Assembly (NCBI RefSeq): GCF_013368755.1 | Contig: NC_049564.1 | Location: 1,248,001-1,312,000, forward strand | DNA length: 64,000 bases | Direction: 5' to 3' | DNA from: Talaromyces rugulosus | Lineage: Eukaryota > Ascomycota > Eurotiomycetes > Eurotiales > Trichocomaceae | Part shown: piece by piece, positions 60,026-64,000 of the stretch | Position numbering within the stretch: the stretch's first letter is position 1 | How the letters are laid out: each line of letters begins with the position of its first letter | Position numbers and translations under genes: made by a program | The notes under the pieces: model-generated | What the model was told of the DNA's origin: nothing | Seen by the model: only the letters and a program-made list of their open reading frames with translations | Databases searched by the model: none

Positions 60026-63000
60026 TCAATCCGAGATTTCAAGAGGCTTATCTGGCGTCGACCCTTCTTCTGCTGCCTCACCTTCGGCATGGTCGGTGGA
60101 TTGTGAAACCACAATGGAAGGAGTCGACATAGGTTGAGCAGAGCTATCATCATCAGCCTCGCCCGGTGAGGCTGGCTCCTTGATCGAGGGCAGAGACCCG
60201 TCAGCACTATCCTTGCTGCCGTTCGTCATGTTTCGTGACCTCATTCTCATTCTTCGAGCTCGTCTCTCGTCTTCCGCATTCTCTCTTCTTCTCCGTGCCC
60301 GTTCTTCGTCTCCGTCCATATTACTCCGTAAGCCTTGTAGCAGATTGGCAGCTCTGTCGGCGATGTCTTCTCCCTCGGAAATCTGGGTTTCCTGGTTTGT
60401 AGCATTTTCATCCTCCTGAGGGTTCAAGTGAGAGCTATCATCTTGGCCGCTAATTGTCGACTCGCCTTCTCCTTCCTCGTCTTCGCCCGGCTGAAGGTTG
60501 GGTATTTGCTGGCCGGAAGCGACTCTGACTTGGTGTCGCTCTTTCAAACGGGCACGACGACGGCGATCGCGCTGGTCCCTCGCTTGAGGAGCAGCAGCGC
60601 GCAACTTCTCAAGGAGAGAATCCATAGCGCCACTTTGCGTGGGTGACATGAGGCTCTCGTTGCTTGCCCCGTTGCTGAGTGTAGGGTTGACGCGTTTGCG
60701 TGCCAATGAAGACTCCATTCGCCTTCTGTTCTCCTCCAGCGAAACGTTCTTCTCTTTGGATTTCTGGTTATTTTGTTAGTCTAGAGCTTGATTTATATCC
60801 AAATGAAAATGAACTTACTCTCCACTCTTGTAAGAATGATGCGAGCTTGCTGAAGAAGTCGCGACGGCCATTCTCGTCTGTATTATCCTCACCAAAAAAG
60901 ATCATAATGTCATCAAAAGTCTTGCCCAGGTCATCCAGCAATATTTGCATCTGCTCTGCCTTGCGTCTTGCCTCCTTCATGCTCCGCTGCACAACCTGGC
61001 TTACCCGATCTTGAGGATGGAACTTCTTCGGGTCACTCAAGTTGCCTGAATCGAGACTCGACTGGACATTTTTGATGGTGGTGATGTATTTCTTTGCATC
61101 TTGTCGAAGAAGATCAATGTTCAATTTGTGAATACTAACCACCCCGGCAATCTCTTCTTGGAATCCTTCCCATTCGGGATATTGAATACGAACGATACGC
61201 TCAACGAGATCTGCAAACGTCGTCTCGTTCTTGTCATCTTTCACCATACCCAGGCGAGCCAGGGAGCTCAGCTTGAAACCCTGTGCCTGCTTGGTGGCGT
61301 CGTTCATGAAGTTACCAATATCGAGAATCAGGCCGAGAACATTCATCAGAGTCACTGAGTCGCGGAGAGAATCGCAGACTTTGATGACTTGTTGGACTTT
61401 TGACGAGATGTGATCGTAGTCGATTTCATAGGACCGCGTCAAAGCCAACGCGCGCATTCTCGACTTCCAATAATGACCCAATTCAAATGCAGTCTGGAGA
61501 TAGATCTGATCTTCCCGAGTAAGCTCCGAAATATCCTGTTCTCGTTCTGTAGTCGCCGCATCAGGAATCGTCCAATCCTTGCTGTATGGCGCCATGAGTT
61601 TGGTAGTGTTTTCAGGAATAGTGCAAAGATCGTCACGTTGTAAAAAGTCCATAACAACATCATTGTCCAAAATCTCCTTGTCACAATGGATAATCATGCG
61701 TACTAGCTCGTCCACAGGCGTCTGAGAAACCTTTGCCAAGGCAACCTGGAAGGTTTTTGAAAGCTCATTGGAGATAATTTGTTTCTTATCCTTTCGAACC
61801 TTGGCAGACGGTCCACCACCTAAAATCTTAGTCTCCTTGGCCATGAACAAACGCTCCACTTCATCGAGAATTCCCTTCTTAGCCAATTCAGTGTACTTCT
61901 GCTCCTTATCCTCGGTCGTAGGAGTATGAGTAGCCCAAACTGTAACTTGAGGAGTGTCAATCTTGTCCCAGTGAAGTGCCTTAAGCTTCTTCTTAGGCCT
62001 GATTGATGACATAGAAGGTGGCGCGTTGTATGATGAGTTGTTTGCAGCCAAGTAATTTCCTCTCCAAGCACCGGGTGCACCAGGAGGACCTGGTGGAGGC
62101 GGTGGAATTCCCGGGGACATAGGAGGAGGCGGGGGAGGAGGAGGAATGCCCCCAGCAAATCCTGGGGGCGGGGGAGGAGGCGGGGGAGGAATACCACCAG
62201 CAAACCCTGGAGGCGGAGGAGGAGGCGGGGGAGGAGGCGGGGGCGGAGGAATTGCACCACCAGACATAGGAGGCGGTGGCGGCGGCGGAGGTGGTGGAGG
62301 AGGAGGTGGTGGAGGAGGAGGTGGTGGTGGTGCAGCAGTAGGTAGAGCTTCTTCTTTCTTTTCGGGCTCTTTTTCAACTTCCTTTTCTTCAGGTTTAGGT
62401 TTCTCGGCATCTTCCGCTTCATCATCGTCGTATCTATAAACCTTTGCCGCAATCTCTCCGAGGAGACCAGTAGCATGCAAAGCTTGCATGCGTGAACGCT
62501 CAAATTCTAGGGACGGCTTCACAGGCTGTTGTTCTTTAACTGTCTCTTCGTCCTTTTCGGTCAATTCAGGAAGATGCTCTTCCGACTCGCTTCCAGGGAC
62601 CTTCTTGCGAGCGACAGATCCCAATGTGCTGCTGGTCAGAGTTCGACGGGTTTGTTGCTCGAATTCTTCTTCAACGACACCTGTTCCGTCCATTTGTTCG
62701 CGAAGTTCTCTTAGACGATCTGAGGGTCCGTCTTGGTTCCAGACTTTGCCTTCGAGCTTGAATTGGGTCTTTGTCCTCTCTAATTGGCGCTCGAGTCTTT
62801 CCAGCAACTTTTCACGATCTAGGATACCTCTCATTTGAGACGTGTCAGTTTCAACCAACTTGGCGTCTACCGTCTTCTTTGCATTGGATGCAGCAATGTC
62901 CTGTGCGTCTCGTAGCATGAGGTATAGTTCTCGTGTCTCCAATTCATTTCGCTGGAGCTCTTGGGCGCGAAGACGGTGGACATCGTTGAGCTCTGATTTG

Positions 63001-64000
63001 AGTGAGTCGTTTTGGCGGCGTTGCAATTCAAGAACGCTGGCCTGTTCGTCGATTTGCTTTTGTAATTTCTTAACCAGTCCATCGGCACCGAGCTCAATCT
63101 GCGCCTTCATCTCATCGCGCTCCGCAATAGCAGCCTCTGCTACTTGGCGAGCTTCGAGAGACTCGTCGAAGGCATGCCTGGCCTCTGCATCGGTATGCAA
63201 CTTATCCAATAGATTCTGTACCGTAAAGCCCAAGCCTTGGCGAAGATCCAAATCTGGCAACCGGCGATCCATAGCAACGTAGCTAAGCATGGCATCGACC
63301 AACTGAAACATGCGTAACACATCTTCGCCTGAATTCTCTCGGATGAGGAGCATATGCTGCATCGCTGAAAGAAAGTAATCTCCAGCTCGAGTGCCATTTA
63401 TGCGGTTACCAATGGCGTCGGTGATTTGTAGGGGGTCGCTCATGTCCTTTACTTCTCCTTCAATGCTATCCTTTGTACTACTAGCCTCACGCTGTAGAAG
63501 ATCTTCGTAGTCAATAGCCTCGTTTTCTCTGAAACGTTCGACCTGCTTGTCAATAACTTCATACTGGAACCCTTCCATCTTCGTCAACAGGCGCTTGATG
63601 CCACATGATATGAATTGTGCACGAATGTGACATCGTAGCTGCAAGTCTTCTTGCGGTGCATCGACAAACATGTTGATGAGAAGCATCGTCGCAACGGCAT
63701 ATTCCATGAGCAAGTTCTCCATACCCACGCCGCCGCTCCGATATTCCTCACTGGCGCCCACGAGACTGCCCATCTTTCCTCGGCCATCGATGGTGACTTC
63801 GACAATGCGCATCCAGGCATCAAAACGGCCCGTCTCTCCCTGGTGGTTTTTGACCTGGTCAAGTGCCTGGAGCACCTTCTGGTGGCCCTGCCCCTCGCCC
63901 CAATGGCAAAGAAAGGTCAACACCTCACTGACCATCCTTCGAGTTTGCAGTCGAGGTGATAAGAGCGAGCTCACTAGGGCGACGATGACTTGCTGATGTG
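60026..64000 (-). CDS. sepA: diaphanous-type formin (SepA/Bni1-like), N-terminus beyond the window
   Basis: The gene enters from the right edge: the frame stays open from 64000 to 60819, then a 55-nt intron (60764-60818), then a last exon 60763-60026. About 1,306 residues are visible. It nucleates actin cables and rings at septa and hyphal tips. In order from the edge are the FH3/dimerisation repeats (RRMVSEVLTFLCHW onward), a long coiled coil, a proline-rich FH1 (62085-62335), FH2 (about 60850-62030, with LKALHWDKI near its start), and in the last exon a DAD-like MDSLLEKLRAAAP followed by RDRRRRARLKER. The Rho-binding domain lies outside. The tail is acidic and Ser-rich. The symbol is that of the Aspergillus homologue. 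Confidence 0.94.
62085..62335 (-). repeat. FH1 proline-rich low-complexity tract
   Basis: Runs of 5 to 20 consecutive prolines, separated by FAGGIP and GAIP-like spacers, form profilin-binding FH1. On the plus strand it produces a spurious Gly-rich ORF (62146-62439). Repeat length may vary between strains. Confidence 0.9.

Noticed and set aside
62146..62439. Gly-rich open frame on the plus strand
   Set aside because: It is the antisense of the proline-rich FH1 tract of the formin.

Overview
The window is nuclear DNA of a filamentous ascomycete, most likely a eurotiomycete of the Aspergillus/Penicillium/Talaromyces type. The evidence is many short GT-AG introns (mostly 45-130 nt, with CTAAC/CTGAC-like branch sites), several Zn2Cys6 regulators, a SepA-type formin, a mitochondrial NAD-formate dehydrogenase and fungus-specific families such as DUF7702 and AIM32. 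The genus cannot be fixed from the sequence alone. Exon structures below were worked out by hand from reading-frame continuity, splice consensus and family motifs.

Region A (1 to about 17.4 kb) is an accessory cluster. In order it holds an HpcH/HpaI aldolase (partial at the left edge and out of frame once), an alpha/beta hydrolase, a large Zn2Cys6 regulator, a zinc-less MDR oxidoreductase, two tandem related Zn2Cys6 regulators, a metallo-beta-lactamase-fold hydrolase, an MFS drug:H+ antiporter (one base short in a poly-A tract), a classical SDR and an extended SDR. No PKS, NRPS, terpene synthase or P450 is visible, so it reads as a catabolic or detoxification cluster (hydrolyse, oxidise/reduce, aldol-cleave, export) rather than a usual biosynthetic cluster. 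A TGCGGCCGCA palindrome recurs in the promoters of the MDR gene, the divergent MBL/MFS pair and the SDR. A CGG-N3 direct-repeat array recurs upstream of the third regulator and of the extended SDR. These are the best signs that the region is a regulon.

Region B (17.4 to 24 kb) is a 1.8 kb non-coding stretch with a short telomere-like tract and an 8-bp tandem repeat, followed by a full-length PDR-type ABC transporter.

Region C (24 to 64 kb) is mostly housekeeping: Tdp1 with SUMO/ubiquitin-interaction motifs, an FAD oxidoreductase, an SDR, Vps45, an Ale1-type MBOAT acyltransferase, a serine-rich membrane protein, Rce1, another Zn2Cys6 regulator, a DUF7702 membrane protein, AIM32, mitochondrial leucyl-tRNA synthetase, formate dehydrogenase, a BTB-like acidic protein, mitochondrial MnmE/Mss1 and a formin cut by the right edge. 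Four of these (AIM32, LeuRS, FDH, Mss1) are nucleus-encoded mitochondrial proteins within about 14 kb. A 42-residue peptide gene carrying a repeated GRGGYN motif lies beyond a long gene-poor stretch, and its leader holds a separate upstream ORF encoding exactly MGRGGYN. That arrangement and the region A regulon are the two most unusual things in the window.
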